A DNA stretch of 64,000 nt from COE1 sp045579665 (GCA_045579665.1 JAZNMO010000041.1:1-64000); one strand, 5' to 3'. Positions 34,301 to 43,863 are shown, counted from the first letter of the stretch. Notes: generated by a model not told the origin, from the letters alone. Program-made: numbers and translations.

Positions 34301-37300
34301 ACAGTCTGTGAGGTTGCTTCCTTAGCTGAGCCTCCGCGTCTTACATCTGCATAGCTTACGCCTTCAGCAGTTACCTGGTTGTAAACATGGCCTGAACCAT
34401 TGTAAATATAATATGTTACATCATATGTTCCGTTAGGAACTACTACATCAAAGCCTGTTGCTTCTGTTGTCCAAGCTAATACACAATCATTATAAACATT
34501 TGCGTAATCGCCTGTAATTGCATCCTTGTATGTCTTGTTAGAATTTGTGGATACATCTGTAAATCCATAGCCCTTCTCTGTTGAGAATGCATCTGCTGAA
34601 TCTACTGCTGTCCATCCCTCATCTGTTGCTAATGCACCAAAGTCAAACTTCAGATATACAGGGTCAGGAGTTACTACAGGTGCATCAGCTGCATCATCAG
34701 ATGAGTCATCTGAGCTTCCTGTATACTTCTTAAGCTCAGCTACGCTAAGAGTCTTAATTAACTCATACTCGCCATCAGCTGTCTTTCTGTATACCTCGTA
34801 GCCTGTTACATCATGTCCGTTTACACCGTCATTTGCCGGTGTAAATACTACATCTACAGAATTCTTTGTTACAGTACCCTCTGAAAGCTGTGCTGTTACA
34901 AGACCTTCTGATAAGAGATAGCTTGTGTTAGCCGGCTGGTTGTAACCAACATTCTGCCATGCAACACCCTCTCTGTATGCAAGGTCCTCTAATAAACAAG
35001 GAACTACATAATCTGTCTGGATAGTTGTAGAGTAAACTCTAACTGTATTGTTACCATCCTGTGCACATCTTGCGATGATTTCTTCTCTCCAGTCACCAAG
35101 GATATCAGCTACTAAGCCTACATTACCCTTTGTACCGTTTGTTGACCAAATCTCTGTTGATTTTAGGAGCTGCTCCTGCTTCTCCTCTTCGTAATTCCAC
35201 TTAGAAATTACAACGCCTGTAGGCATGTAAGCTGCCTTATCAAATGTATGGTCCTGAATCTCTGTTAAGAGGTCACCATCCCAGAAAATTGTTCCGTTAG
35301 ATGCCGGTGTTACATTTGATAACTTAATAAAGTTCTCTAATGTTGACCATGTTGAGTAAACCTCACCATTTGTTGAATCCCATTCAGGCTCATCATTGCC
35401 TTCGTAAGTAGGACTTGCGATTGACCAGAACTCTGCACCCTCTGCTGTAGGGTCGATATCTCCTGCAACACCACGTCCTGTATCCTTACCGGTGTAGTAA
35501 CCCATAATTACTTTTCCAGTCTCTGCATCATGGATTTCTACATGATATGCTGCATTGTCATGCTCATGTACTGCCATAATCTCAAGACCATCATTCCATG
35601 ATACCCAGTCAGATACATGCATTGCATCTCCATGTCCAAGACCTGTTGAATACTTAACAGTTCCGTCATGGTCTACTACTAATGCACCATAGATAATCTC
35701 GTCCTTACCATCGTTATCAATATCATTGATGCTTAAGCCGTGGTTACCCTGTGCCTCATACTGTGAACCTGCATTTGCAGTATCAAATGTCCAGTATGTC
35801 TTAATCTCGCCATTATCTACATAATAAGCTGTTAAACATGTTCTTGTATAATATCCTCTACAGAATACTGCGTATGGCTTCTCTCCATCTAAGTATGCTG
35901 TAGCAGATAAGAATCTGTCTACACGGTTACCATAAGCGTCACCCCATGCGCTTACAGAACCTCTTGCCGGAATATAATCTACTGTATCAATGATGCTTCC
36001 GTCCTCACCATTGAACATTGTAAAGTACTCAGGTCCGTCAAGAACGTATCCTGAACCATTACGATAATCGTTCGCTGTGCTTACTGTATCAACAGGAAGA
36101 GCACTAGCTGAACAAGCTCCCACATATGCCTTCTCTACAAGAGTCTTGTCTGTTCCGTCTTCACTTGCATAGATTGTTGTGCCGTCTGCAGTCTTAACTG
36201 CTACCTCAGCCTTACCATCGCAATCAAAATCCCATACCTGGAACTGTGTATAGTGAGCTCCTGAACGGATGTTAACCCCCAAATCCATTCTCCACATAAG
36301 CTCTACTGCACCTGTTGCGAAATTCACATCATATGCATCAATAAATGTTGTACCTGTGTAACCGCTACCTGAGTTATCCTTTGCATTACCCGGATACCAC
36401 TTAACGAGTAACTCTAAGTCACCATCTCCGTTAAGGTCGCCTACTGACATATCATTTGCATGGTAAACAGTAGTTGAACCGTCAGGCATTGTCTGCTCTG
36501 CCGGACAATATAAGTTCAACTCAAGATACTGCTTATCCCAGCACTTTGTCTCAACTGACTTTAAGCCTAAAGCTGAATCTGTGCTTCCTACTACCTTATA
36601 TGTATCAGAGCTCTTACCACCCTCATATACAAGGTTAGTCACCTTAATATCATCTGCAATCAATGTATCATTGCAGTAAACATCAAATGTTGCTGCCAAG
36701 TCACCCTTAGCATCGAAATCCTTCTCAAAGCTTCTCCAGCTTAAATAAACACCCTGTGTTAACTCATTGCCGTTAGCATCTGTTGCAGAAATAAGAGTTT
36801 CCGCTCCTTCTTCACCTGCAAGGTTAATTGCTACTAAAGCTCTATCTGTAAGAACTTCCTTACCACCTGCTACAAGCTTAGCTGTAATCGGTGTCTTGCA
36901 AGCTGTTGACTGCTCGCCAACGCCACAAGCATTCATAGCTGCTACCTTATAGTAGTAGTTAATGTTTGTTGCGATATCGCCTGTATTATCTGTAAATGTA
37001 CACTCCTTAGACTCGCCAATCTTTACGAACTCCTTGAAGCCCTTATCATCCTCAGCCTTGTCTGAACGGTAAATGATGTACTTAATTACCTGATAATCAT
37101 TCTCTACTGCTGCCGCATCCCACTGTAGTGTTATAGTGCGATGTAACTGGGTCTCATCTGCTGTAGGGTCTACGCATACAAGGTTTGCAGGAGCCTTTGG
37201 TGTAAGTCCCTCAACCAATGCGGTAACTGTAATTACCTCACTTCTTGCTGACTCTGTACCATCTGCTGTGTAGCATGTCATGTAGTACTGATATTCCTCA

Positions 37301-40152
37301 CCAAGGTCAACTGACATAGCTCTGCAAGCCAAATCATCTGCTGAGTACTCTTCCTTTGTAAATGTCTTTACAACCTTAAAGTCTGCATCTGATGTACCCT
37401 TCTGGTATACCTTATAGCCTGCTGCCTCATCTACTCCGTTGAAACCAATCAGGAATGTATACTTATTTGTTGCATTATCAACGCTTGCCTCAGACTCTAC
37501 GAATCCTGAAGGAGCCTTTAAAAGCTCTGTGATTGTCATACCGTTGATATACTGGTTTGTACCTGCAACTGTGATATTTAACTGACCATCCTCTACTCTT
37601 ACAGTAGCTGTCATTGTTCCTAATGCCTGCTTACAAGCAATAGAACCGATAGAAACGCCTTCTCCAAGGTAGCCCGGCTTGATTGTACTTGTACCCGGTA
37701 ATAAGTCACATGCGTAGATAGTAATCTCATAATCACCGTTTGGTAAATCTACTGCGAACTCACCTGCGCCAAGACAGAAGTCATCAGCCATATCTGAAGA
37801 ATCTGCATTACCGTTGTTATCTCTGTCACGTCCGTTGCCCGGAGCTGAAATCCATCCATAGCCAAGTGATGCATCATACATCTGATTGTGATTTACTCCA
37901 ATCCAGCCTGCCATGGTAGGAGAGTTGTTATAGTTAAAGTCAAACTTCTGACCTGCTGTCTTTGTTGTAACTACAATCTTCTCTGAGAAATCACCCAAGC
38001 CCTTTGAGTTGAAGCCTCTTACTGCATATACATAGGTAGTACCTGCTGCACAGGTAGAATCTGTATACTTAAGAGAAGGTGTTACAGAAAACTTTGCTGC
38101 ATTAGAAAAGTCCACATCATCAACTGTCTGTCCATCCTCTAACACTGCTCTGTAGATGTAGTATAACTCTGCATTCTCTGCTGCTGCCCAGCTAAAGGCT
38201 GCTGATGAAGCACCTACAGATGTCATCTCAACAGAAGCAACACTTCCAGGTGGATTTGGCGCTTCCTTTGCATCAACAAGCTCCTTCAACGCATCTAACT
38301 GTGAATCTGCGCTATACTCTTTGATGCCCTGTGCTACACACTGTGCAAACTTATATGCTCCGTAGAACTGTAAGTGTGTTGAGTCTGTTGCACCGCCTGT
38401 ATAAGCACCTGTTGTATAATCACCTGCGTTAACATGAAGGAATAAAGACTTAGCTCCCTCGATACCGAACTCATTACAAAGGTCGATAGAACGCTGTGTT
38501 AAATCAATAAGAGCAATATCCTGCTCAGATGCCATCTTCAGCATTACCTGTCTGTATGCTTCGAAGTTACTTGCAAAGCTGTTCAATGTACCATCAGCAT
38601 TTGTAGTGTAGCTATATCTTGCTACCGGTGTTACAAGAACTGGTGTTGCACCTCTCTGGATAGCACCATCTACATAGTACTGCATCCACTTCTCAAACTC
38701 AGAAGAAGATACATATCTGTTAGGTCTTGCTGCTGTTGCATCATTGTGTCCCCACTGAACGAGTAAATAATCGCCCGGTTTGATATCCTCTAAGAGGTCA
38801 TCGAGCTTACCTTCCTCGATATAAGACTTAGAGCTTCGGCCACCGATTGCACGGTTCTCAACAATTGCATTTGTTGCCTCATAAGTCTGTGACTGGCTGA
38901 ATCCACAATCTGTACATTCACGCTCTTCTACCAAATCACCAAAGAAGCTGTGAAGTGTCTGTCCCCAACCTGTCTGTGGATAGTAGTAATCATCATAAGT
39001 CTGAACTGTTGAGTCAGATGCAATAAAGATAGTAGGCTTAGAACCTGCTTCCTTTGCTGCTGATGCTCTTACTTCTACCTTGCTGACATATACTGTCTTC
39101 TCTGATGCTGCATCCTTAGATGTAGCACTACCTGATGTCTCTAAGAACTTTAAGTTCAAATGTCCATCAACCAGACATGCCTTAATTGTCTGTGTTACTG
39201 TTGCACCGGCAGGAACTGCAATACCTGATGCCTTTGTAATATCCTCTGCCTCCAAGCTTACTGTTAAAGCAGAGCTTGTAGGGTTCACAAGTGTTACGGT
39301 AACGTCGTAATCCTTGCTCTCTAAGTTAAAGTCAAGTGTTGATGTATTCTCATATGTATATACACCATAACCTGTACTCTCTGTCTCTGTCCATACCTGG
39401 CTCTTAATCGCCAAATATCCGTCATGTGCTGTTACATAAGAAGCTTTTCCTTCTGATACAGTTGCAGTTCTAGGATAATATACCCCTCCATCCCAGCCTT
39501 TTGCTGCATCATTGAATGTAACATCACTAAAACCGTAGCCTGTCTCTGCTGAATACAGTGTATCAGCGTTAACTGTCTTGCCTTCGCCCAACTCGTACTC
39601 GCCTTCTACAGCGTATCCGTCTAAGCTCATAAGTGCAATGGCCGGCTCTTCCAAAGTTTCTGTTTCCGTCTCTGTTTCTGTCTCTGTCTCAGTCTCTGTT
39701 TCTGTCTCAGTCTCTGTTTCTGTCTCTGCTACTGTTTCAGTTACTCCTTCAGTCGAGTCCTCTGCTGTCCCCTCATCAGTTGCCGACTCTGTAGGAACTA
39801 CATCTGTTCCTTCTGTCTCGGCATCTGCCTTGGAATCCTCTGCTGGCTCTGTCTCTGCCGGCTCTGTCTCTGTTGACGATTCCGTTGCTACAGTTGTAGA
39901 TGCTTCTGTCGTTGCGACTGTAGATGACTCTGTTACTGCTTCATCTGTTGTCTCGTCAGCTGCTTCATCTGTACTGCTCTGGGCCTCGTCTGTTGCAGAC
40001 TCTGTAACCACTTCATCTACTACAACTTCTGCTGCGTTATCTGCTGCTTCTGTAGCATACACAACTCCTGCTGCTGATGAAAGATTACTTCCGACCATAG
40101 CAACGCTCAACGCAATTGCCAATGCCTTTGTCAGATTTTTTCTCCTGATCAT
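31357..40152 (-). CDS. Secreted CE12 acetylesterase - PL11 rhamnogalacturonan lyase
   Basis: 2931 residues. Signal peptide (about 1-34, ending VVYATEA), then an acidic/threonine linker with a run of TE pairs. A beta domain (about 185-370) precedes an SGNH esterase of CE12 type (IASDSTVQ near 376, GRSSKSYI, WGHND near 469, DSTHLQFYGAY near 590). Next come FN3 and carbohydrate-binding-like modules (about 650-1085). The PL11 lyase follows (about 1085-1750, propeller with calcium-type DLNGDGDLELLVKW, LGDWREEIIAR). Then FN3, a carbohydrate-binding-like domain (1830-1990), a LamG-like domain (2020-2230), Big-type repeats (2290-2530), another binding-like domain (2535-2690), four 11-residue EESSDVETSTE repeats, and a C-terminal module (2785-2931). 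It deacetylates and cuts rhamnogalacturonan I outside the cell. No LPXTG is present. Confidence 0.9.
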   Translation of the reverse strand: MIRRKNLTKALAIALSVAMVGSNLSSAAGVVYATEAADNAAEVVVDEVVTESATDEAQSSTDEAADETTDEAVTESSTVATTEASTTVATESSTETEPAETEPAEDSKADAETEGTDVVPTESATDEGTAEDSTEGVTETVAETETETETETETETETETETETETLEEPAIALMSLDGYAVEGEYELGEGKTVNADTLYSAETGYGFSDVTFNDAAKGWDGGVYYPRTATVSEGKASYVTAHDGYLAIKSQVWTETESTGYGVYTYENTSTLDFNLESKDYDVTVTLVNPTSSALTVSLEAEDITKASGIAVPAGATVTQTIKACLVDGHLNLKFLETSGSATSKDAASEKTVYVSKVEVRASAAKEAGSKPTIFIASDSTVQTYDDYYYPQTGWGQTLHSFFGDLVEERECTDCGFSQSQTYEATNAIVENRAIGGRSSKSYIEEGKLDDLLEDIKPGDYLLVQWGHNDATAARPNRYVSSSEFEKWMQYYVDGAIQRGATPVLVTPVARYSYTTNADGTLNSFASNFEAYRQVMLKMASEQDIALIDLTQRSIDLCNEFGIEGAKSLFLHVNAGDYTTGAYTGGATDSTHLQFYGAYKFAQCVAQGIKEYSADSQLDALKELVDAKEAPNPPGSVASVEMTSVGASSAAFSWAAAENAELYYIYRAVLEDGQTVDDVDFSNAAKFSVTPSLKYTDSTCAAGTTYVYAVRGFNSKGLGDFSEKIVVTTKTAGQKFDFNYNNSPTMAGWIGVNHNQMYDASLGYGWISAPGNGRDRDNNGNADSSDMADDFCLGAGEFAVDLPNGDYEITIYACDLLPGTSTIKPGYLGEGVSIGSIACKQALGTMTATVRVEDGQLNITVAGTNQYINGMTITELLKAPSGFVESEASVDNATNKYTFLIGFNGVDEAAGYKVYQKGTSDADFKVVKTFTKEEYSADDLACRAMSVDLGEEYQYYMTCYTADGTESARSEVITVTALVEGLTPKAPANLVCVDPTADETQLHRTITLQWDAAAVENDYQVIKYIIYRSDKAEDDKGFKEFVKIGESKECTFTDNTGDIATNINYYYKVAAMNACGVGEQSTACKTPITAKLVAGGKEVLTDRALVAINLAGEEGAETLISATDANGNELTQGVYLSWRSFEKDFDAKGDLAATFDVYCNDTLIADDIKVTNLVYEGGKSSDTYKVVGSTDSALGLKSVETKCWDKQYLELNLYCPAEQTMPDGSTTVYHANDMSVGDLNGDGDLELLVKWYPGNAKDNSGSGYTGTTFIDAYDVNFATGAVELMWRMDLGVNIRSGAHYTQFQVWDFDCDGKAEVAVKTADGTTIYASEDGTDKTLVEKAYVGACSASALPVDTVSTANDYRNGSGYVLDGPEYFTMFNGEDGSIIDTVDYIPARGSVSAWGDAYGNRVDRFLSATAYLDGEKPYAVFCRGYYTRTCLTAYYVDNGEIKTYWTFDTANAGSQYEAQGNHGLSINDIDNDGKDEIIYGALVVDHDGTVKYSTGLGHGDAMHVSDWVSWNDGLEIMAVHEHDNAAYHVEIHDAETGKVIMGYYTGKDTGRGVAGDIDPTAEGAEFWSIASPTYEGNDEPEWDSTNGEVYSTWSTLENFIKLSNVTPASNGTIFWDGDLLTEIQDHTFDKAAYMPTGVVISKWNYEEEKQEQLLKSTEIWSTNGTKGNVGLVADILGDWREEIIARCAQDGNNTVRVYSTTIQTDYVVPCLLEDLAYREGVAWQNVGYNQPANTSYLLSEGLVTAQLSEGTVTKNSVDVVFTPANDGVNGHDVTGYEVYRKTADGEYELIKTLSVAELKKYTGSSDDSSDDAADAPVVTPDPVYLKFDFGALATDEGWTAVDSADAFSTEKGYGFTDVSTNSNKTYKDAITGDYANVYNDCVLAWTTEATGFDVVVPNGTYDVTYYIYNGSGHVYNQVTAEGVSYADVRRGGSAKEATSQTVQVTVEDGVLNIVNTGSKSGYNGLYFTGIEIKDVTYDAWLAEKEAADKEATDDTTQDTAPTVEYEKSVMVSEDFEGESHIFTLIAEGNADNEYWEADTATVNANTTKIYGVGTRAGGDTGTQTAALGITENCTISYDIRMDACVQNKSSNIALLGAANKYNWLDSAAEILTISATANGNGYWGSITINGVDITSAANVSNGKENGESGGKGLNRDTTGWIRVTADLDFANQKMNVKLVRLSDSSVVYEGELAFMDADVASLEHIYMAAGKTYGSVHIDNIEIYKMVEKAPVADDTTDTEADTNVAYVYTDTTVASDTDYSYKIAAIVDGKTSFMSRALDVHTAVDIASVKDFELDSIVEDTPLTEGATVASLLPATVTVVDQNGVEVTTTVTWDVSAVNLSVAGEYTVVGTIKGYDEPVTKTLKITANVITGYEALDNVKVIIGNEAVLPEKVAVTYSNGTTVEEAVVWSTTSLDTNTLGSYTLSGSSSLLNSVGKFPQIIVDVVENYITSVAASSVEVAYNKEAQLPTTVTATYADGKVADVAVTWDTTALDTAALGAVTLNGTVEGFQGEVVLNVTVAYEALYKFDFGISASKVADGWTGVTVNPKGGKKTVAELGVEYTAEKGYGFTNPEAVMEGRTESYSYAGVLPENVYLDFAIPDGNTFQVDVANGKYIVEVVGGSGYKSTVKVTVEDQYAAIGNAAGTYTIKAFEVEVTDGKIDAAFTAGSTSRMDAIIVRLVELAPETPDDEESSDVETSTEEESSDVETSTEEESSDVETSTEEESSDVETSTEEESSEVESSAQPESKPAASTSSSSTKAPAPTVAIDDEKTPLAEAIVDALGVTVTMSKEDAVLKVSVLHKYYGHNLYVYAHLGNGIGFTAVVDDVTTDLNLGAEKEVVENFAEGFHTVHVVPAKQGAMNITVGVHTHVGTEYVGATAYVFTKNALTGAYENKIVTTVNEIGNVGFFTNDLSEVMILVQK
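31911..32052 (-). repeat. 33-bp tandem repeat coding EESSDVETSTE
   Basis: GATGTCTCTAC recurs at 31931, 31964, 31997 and 32030 (plus-strand coordinates), an exact 33-bp period with few base changes. It encodes an 11-residue acidic spacer before the C-terminal module of the giant enzyme and is prone to in-frame length change. Confidence 0.9.
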
Positions 40153-40232
40153 TTGTTACTCCTCCCATTTTCAATATATACCCTTATTAGATTCCCCTTT
40201 TGGCAAAATTCCCCTTTACCAGTCATGGTTTC

Positions 40233-40238
40233 ATTATA
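40233..40238 (-). promoter_or_regulatory. -10 box of the giant enzyme gene
   Basis: Minus strand TATAAT, about 80 nt before the start codon, with only a poor -35. GGGAGGAG lies 5-6 nt before the ATG. The gap 40153-40561 has no gene. Confidence 0.45.
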
Positions 40239-40341
40239 GGTATTTTACCTCCCCATTTCTAAGCAACTAATGATGTAAACTATGCAAAACTAACCATTTT
40301 AAGCTTGTAAATCGTCTATTTTTATGTCATTTTTCATATTA

Positions 40342-40444
40342 CACATTCAATTTTGCACATTCAATATGGTAATTTTGTTCATTTAAACGCCTTTGCATGG
40401 TCTTTTTTGTTATTTTGTACAATTCTATTGTTCATATTGAACAA
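40342..40444. promoter_or_regulatory. Operator-like repeats between the giant enzyme and pdxK genes
   Basis: CACATTCAAT occurs twice, at 40342 and 40357 (15-bp period). A perfect palindrome, TTGTTCA-TAT-TGAACAA, lies at 40428-40444. The shared TTCAAT/ATTGAA half-site suggests one regulator, but neither the protein nor the controlled gene can be named. Confidence 0.45.
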
Positions 40445-40561
40445 CACAATTGCGAAGAAACTGTCCCCTTATTTTTATACAGAATTGTGCATTTCTAAAA
40501 AGACACTTTAGAGATATAGTATATTCAGCACAAAAAACGACGTCGAAAGTGAAGTGTGACT

Positions 40562-41419
40562 ATGAAAAAAATTGCATTATTGAATGATTTATCCGGCTTT
40601 GGAAAATGCTCGCTGACAGCTGCTATTCCTGTAATCTCCGTTATGGGAATTCAGGCTTGTCCTATGCCGACTGCAGTCTTATCCAATCAGACGGATTTTA
40701 ACAGTTACAAAAGTGTTGATTTGACCGGACACCTAGATTCCTTTATGGAAGAATGGCAAAAGCTTCAGGTAAGCTTTGACGGAATTTACTCCGGCTACCT
40801 TGCCGATGCTGACCAGATTCACAAGGTCACACACTTTTTAGATAAATTCAAAACGGAAGATACGCTTTTTTTAGCCGATCCTGTCATGGGTGATTATGGG
40901 AATACCTACGATATGTACAACAGTGATTTTCTCTGCCATATGAAGGAATTAATCAAAAAGGCAAATGTAATAACACCTAATTTAACTGAATTATGCCTAT
41001 TAACTAATACAGATTATAACGACCTTACAAAACAAGCTGATAAACCGGACTATTTGCAGAAGATTACCACACTTGCCAAGCAGCTGCTAAGCAGTGCCTT
41101 GGTCACGCAAAGCGTGATTGTTACAGGCATTATCAGAAAGGATTGCACATCCGGACGCTCCTTTGTCGGCAGTCTTGCTGTCAGTTCAGATAACATTTAT
41201 TACACTGAGGATACTTATTTCGGAAAAGGCTTCTCCGGTACCGGCGATTTATTTGCTTCCATTATCTGCGCAAGCCTTGTAAAGGAACTTTCACTGGAGC
41301 AGGCACTAAATAAAGCCTCCTCCTTCCTAACCCCTGCCATAGAAGACGCGGTCAATAACGGTATTGAGCAGAATCACGGCGTGTATTTTGAAAAATATCT
41401 TCCATTATTATTACAGTAA
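40562..41419 (+). CDS. pdxK: Pyridoxine/pyridoxal kinase
   Basis: 285 residues of the ribokinase-like PdxK/PdxY group, which phosphorylates B6 vitamers (EC 2.7.1.35). N-terminal ALLNDLSGFGKCSL, substrate-loop PMPTAVLSNQTDF, FLADPVMGDYG, ITPNLTELCLL and the catalytic GFSGTGDLFAS are all in place. The ATG at 40562 is preferred over a GTG two codons earlier; the ribosome site (GAAAGTGAAG) is weak. It lies 25 bp upstream of an ECF-type S component gene and clearly shares its transcript, which supports a vitamin B6 salvage pair. Confidence 0.88.
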   Translation: MKKIALLNDLSGFGKCSLTAAIPVISVMGIQACPMPTAVLSNQTDFNSYKSVDLTGHLDSFMEEWQKLQVSFDGIYSGYLADADQIHKVTHFLDKFKTEDTLFLADPVMGDYGNTYDMYNSDFLCHMKELIKKANVITPNLTELCLLTNTDYNDLTKQADKPDYLQKITTLAKQLLSSALVTQSVIVTGIIRKDCTSGRSFVGSLAVSSDNIYYTEDTYFGKGFSGTGDLFASIICASLVKELSLEQALNKASSFLTPAIEDAVNNGIEQNHGVYFEKYLPLLLQ

Positions 41420-41444
41420 TAATACCAAGAAAAGAGGACATCAT

Positions 41445-41972
41445 ATGAACACAATGACTTCAAGCAAAACCCAGATATCCACCAAAACCAAATACCTCAC
41501 TCTCACCAGCCTTTTGGCTGCGTGCATTACGGTTATGACAGCTTATATATGCCATATTCCCGTAGGAACCAATGGCGGTTACATCCACCTTGGCGATACT
41601 TTTATTTATATCGCTGCCGTACTGTTACCAAGACCATATGCATTGGCAGCAGCAGCCATCGGAGGCGGTCTTGCTGACCTAATGACAGCTCCGGCATGGG
41701 CTCCGGCAACCATTATCATCAAAATGCTTTTAACCCTTGGCTTTACAAGTAAGTCTGCAAAGATTATCAGCATTCGCAATATCATTGCCACCGTACTTGC
41801 CTATCCTATCACCTGCCTTGGTTATGCCTTTGCAGAGATGGTTCTCTTTGGTTCAGAAGCTGCCTTTTGGGTATCTGTCAGCGGTAACCTGGTACAGGTA
41901 ACAGGAAGCTTAATTTGCTTTATCATTATTGGCTTTGCCCTTGACAAGGCCGGCATCAAAAAAAGAATGTAG
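41445..41972 (+). CDS. ECF transporter S component, probably for vitamin B6
   Basis: 175 residues with about five to six membrane segments, the size and layout of an energy-coupling-factor substrate-binding (S) protein. GTNGGYIHLGDTFIYIAA and the loop GGGLADLMTAPAWAPATIIIKML are typical S-component features, near the TIGR04002 type as I recall it. AGAGGA lies about 8 nt before the ATG; the longer open frame upstream overlaps pdxK and has no ribosome site. The shared EcfAAT module is not in the window. The B6 substrate is inferred from the adjacent kinase; riboflavin or another vitamin would also fit the fold. Confidence 0.8.
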   Translation: MNTMTSSKTQISTKTKYLTLTSLLAACITVMTAYICHIPVGTNGGYIHLGDTFIYIAAVLLPRPYALAAAAIGGGLADLMTAPAWAPATIIIKMLLTLGFTSKSAKIISIRNIIATVLAYPITCLGYAFAEMVLFGSEAAFWVSVSGNLVQVTGSLICFIIIGFALDKAGIKKRM

Positions 41973-42000
41973 TTCACATGAGCTACATTCTTTTTATTTT
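41962..42000 (+). terminator. Terminator of the pdxK operon
   Basis: GAATGTAG pairs with CTACATTC over a 10-nt loop, extended by flanking A/T pairs and followed by TTTTTATTTTTT. The stem starts inside the last codons of the S-component gene. Confidence 0.85.
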
Positions 42001-42015
42001 TTATTATAGAAGCAA

Positions 42016-43740
42016 TTATGATTCTTTTATAGCATGATGTACAAGCTCTGTCATATCCTTATACTCATAATTTTTGAGCATTTCCTCAAACTCTTCCACA
42101 GGCATCGGCTTGGCATAGTAATATCCCTGAATAATATCACAGCCCACACTTCCAAGGAAATCTGCCTGTTCCTTTGTCTCAACACCCTCTGCAATGACAT
42201 CCATACGAAGCTTATCTGCCATACCTACAATCATCTGAATAATATTCGCGCTTCTGTCTGCATCCGTTGCCTTCGCCATGAACTTCATATCCATCTTTAA
42301 GACATCTACCGGAATATCCTTTAATGTATTCAATGTAGAATATGCACTTCCGAAATCATCCATCTCTACAATAAAGCCGGCATCCTGAAGCTTCTCCACC
42401 AATTCAACCTGCTTCTTTAAGTCAATGGCAAATGCGCTCTCTGTAATCTCCAAACGCAATCTCGATGGTGAAATATCGTATTTTGCTACCAAATCCATAA
42501 TTACCTTATATAAATCCAGATAATAGAAATCCTTCGGCGAAATATTAACAGAAAGTGAAATATCATTTCTGCCTTCATCCGTCCACTTACGAATCTGCGC
42601 ACAAGCCATTTCCCACACATACATATCCAGCTTACTGATTAATCCATTATTCTCCATAACAGGAATAAACAGATATGGTGGAATCAATCCCTTCTTTGGA
42701 TGCTGCCAGCGCACCAAAGTCTCCGCTCCAACGATTGCCTTTGTCTCGTGGCTAATCTGCGGCTGCAGATAAATAACAAACTCCTTCTCATTAAACGCCG
42801 TCTGTAAATCTGTCAGAATCTCCTGCTCCTGCAAAAGCTCCTTACGCATACTGTCATCATAACGTGCGATTTCCTGCTGTATATCTCCTTTAATGCTTGC
42901 TATCGCCAAAGTAGCTCTATCCATCATCGCCGATACAGACAGATTCAAATCCGTCACCTCATAGATACCGATATGATTTGCAATCGGGAAATTGTAGCTT
43001 CTGGCTCTAAGTACACTGCTGCTCTTTACCAGATATGCCACATCCGAAAAATTTTTCTTTGGAATACACATCGCAAAGCTGTCATCCCCCACACGACCAT
43101 AGACACGATTATGGTCATCATTACGTCTGAGTTCTTCAGCAATCATCTTAAGCAGTCTGTCACCTGCTTCCACACCAAAGACTTCATTAAATGCCTTAAA
43201 CTGCTTAATATCCGAACAAATGATATAATATACCTCATTCGGATTCTGTTTCATAAATTCCTCTGCTTTTTCGATAAACCAATCTCGATTATACAAGTCT
43301 GTAAGAGAATCATGCGTTGCACTATGACGATACTTCTCCTGTAATTCTCTTTCCTGCGTAAACTCATGCAGAATATACATATAGCCTCTGAGTCTGCCCT
43401 TTTTACTGCGCAGTTCCTGTTCATCACACTTGAAATAGCGAATGACATTTCCCCGACACAGAATCAGTGTATCCTCATCCTCTTCCTCATCACGTGTCCA
43501 TGTCTCCCAGAATTCCATTCTGGTCATCATTTCCGTATGAAAAATCTTCCTTGCGCTTTCATTCATATACCAAAAGGCATCATTTTCATCAAACATCAGA
43601 ATCATGGCATCCAGCCTGTCTACCGCCATCAGACCATAATAGCTCGTCACTGAACGATTCTTTCTACCATATTTCAAAAGTGAAAACGGTGCTGTCCAAA
43701 CAACTATAATAATCACAACCGCAATTACAATCCATATCAT
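42016..43740 (-). CDS. Membrane PAS - degenerate GGDEF - EAL protein
   Basis: 574 residues. One N-terminal membrane segment (about 1-16), a PAS-like domain (about 35-125), a GGDEF domain (about 138-300) and an EAL domain (about 310-560). The GGDEF motif reads RVGDDSF, so it is probably inactive as a cyclase though it may bind GTP. The EAL signature is GAETLVRW, with ITESA, MDDFGSAYSTLN, EGVETKEQ and QGYYYAKPMP kept, so the metal ligands for cyclic-di-GMP hydrolysis are largely present. GGAGGAGG precedes the ATG. It is a single gene between convergent pdxK and the MATE genes. Confidence 0.88.
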   Translation of the reverse strand: MIWIVIAVVIIIVVWTAPFSLLKYGRKNRSVTSYYGLMAVDRLDAMILMFDENDAFWYMNESARKIFHTEMMTRMEFWETWTRDEEEDEDTLILCRGNVIRYFKCDEQELRSKKGRLRGYMYILHEFTQERELQEKYRHSATHDSLTDLYNRDWFIEKAEEFMKQNPNEVYYIICSDIKQFKAFNEVFGVEAGDRLLKMIAEELRRNDDHNRVYGRVGDDSFAMCIPKKNFSDVAYLVKSSSVLRARSYNFPIANHIGIYEVTDLNLSVSAMMDRATLAIASIKGDIQQEIARYDDSMRKELLQEQEILTDLQTAFNEKEFVIYLQPQISHETKAIVGAETLVRWQHPKKGLIPPYLFIPVMENNGLISKLDMYVWEMACAQIRKWTDEGRNDISLSVNISPKDFYYLDLYKVIMDLVAKYDISPSRLRLEITESAFAIDLKKQVELVEKLQDAGFIVEMDDFGSAYSTLNTLKDIPVDVLKMDMKFMAKATDADRSANIIQMIVGMADKLRMDVIAEGVETKEQADFLGSVGCDIIQGYYYAKPMPVEEFEEMLKNYEYKDMTELVHHAIKES

Positions 43741-43863
43741 ACCGTTCCTCCTCCATCTATATCTATTTTTCTTTATAACAAAATAACTGCATATCCATTT
43801 TTAATAGATACACAGTTATATTTTATCACACAATTAATATATATAACAAGAATTTTCAGTCAT

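Noticed and set aside
39578..40270. 230-codon plus-strand frame with Val-Ser repeats
   Set aside because: It is the antisense shadow of the TE-rich linker of the giant enzyme.
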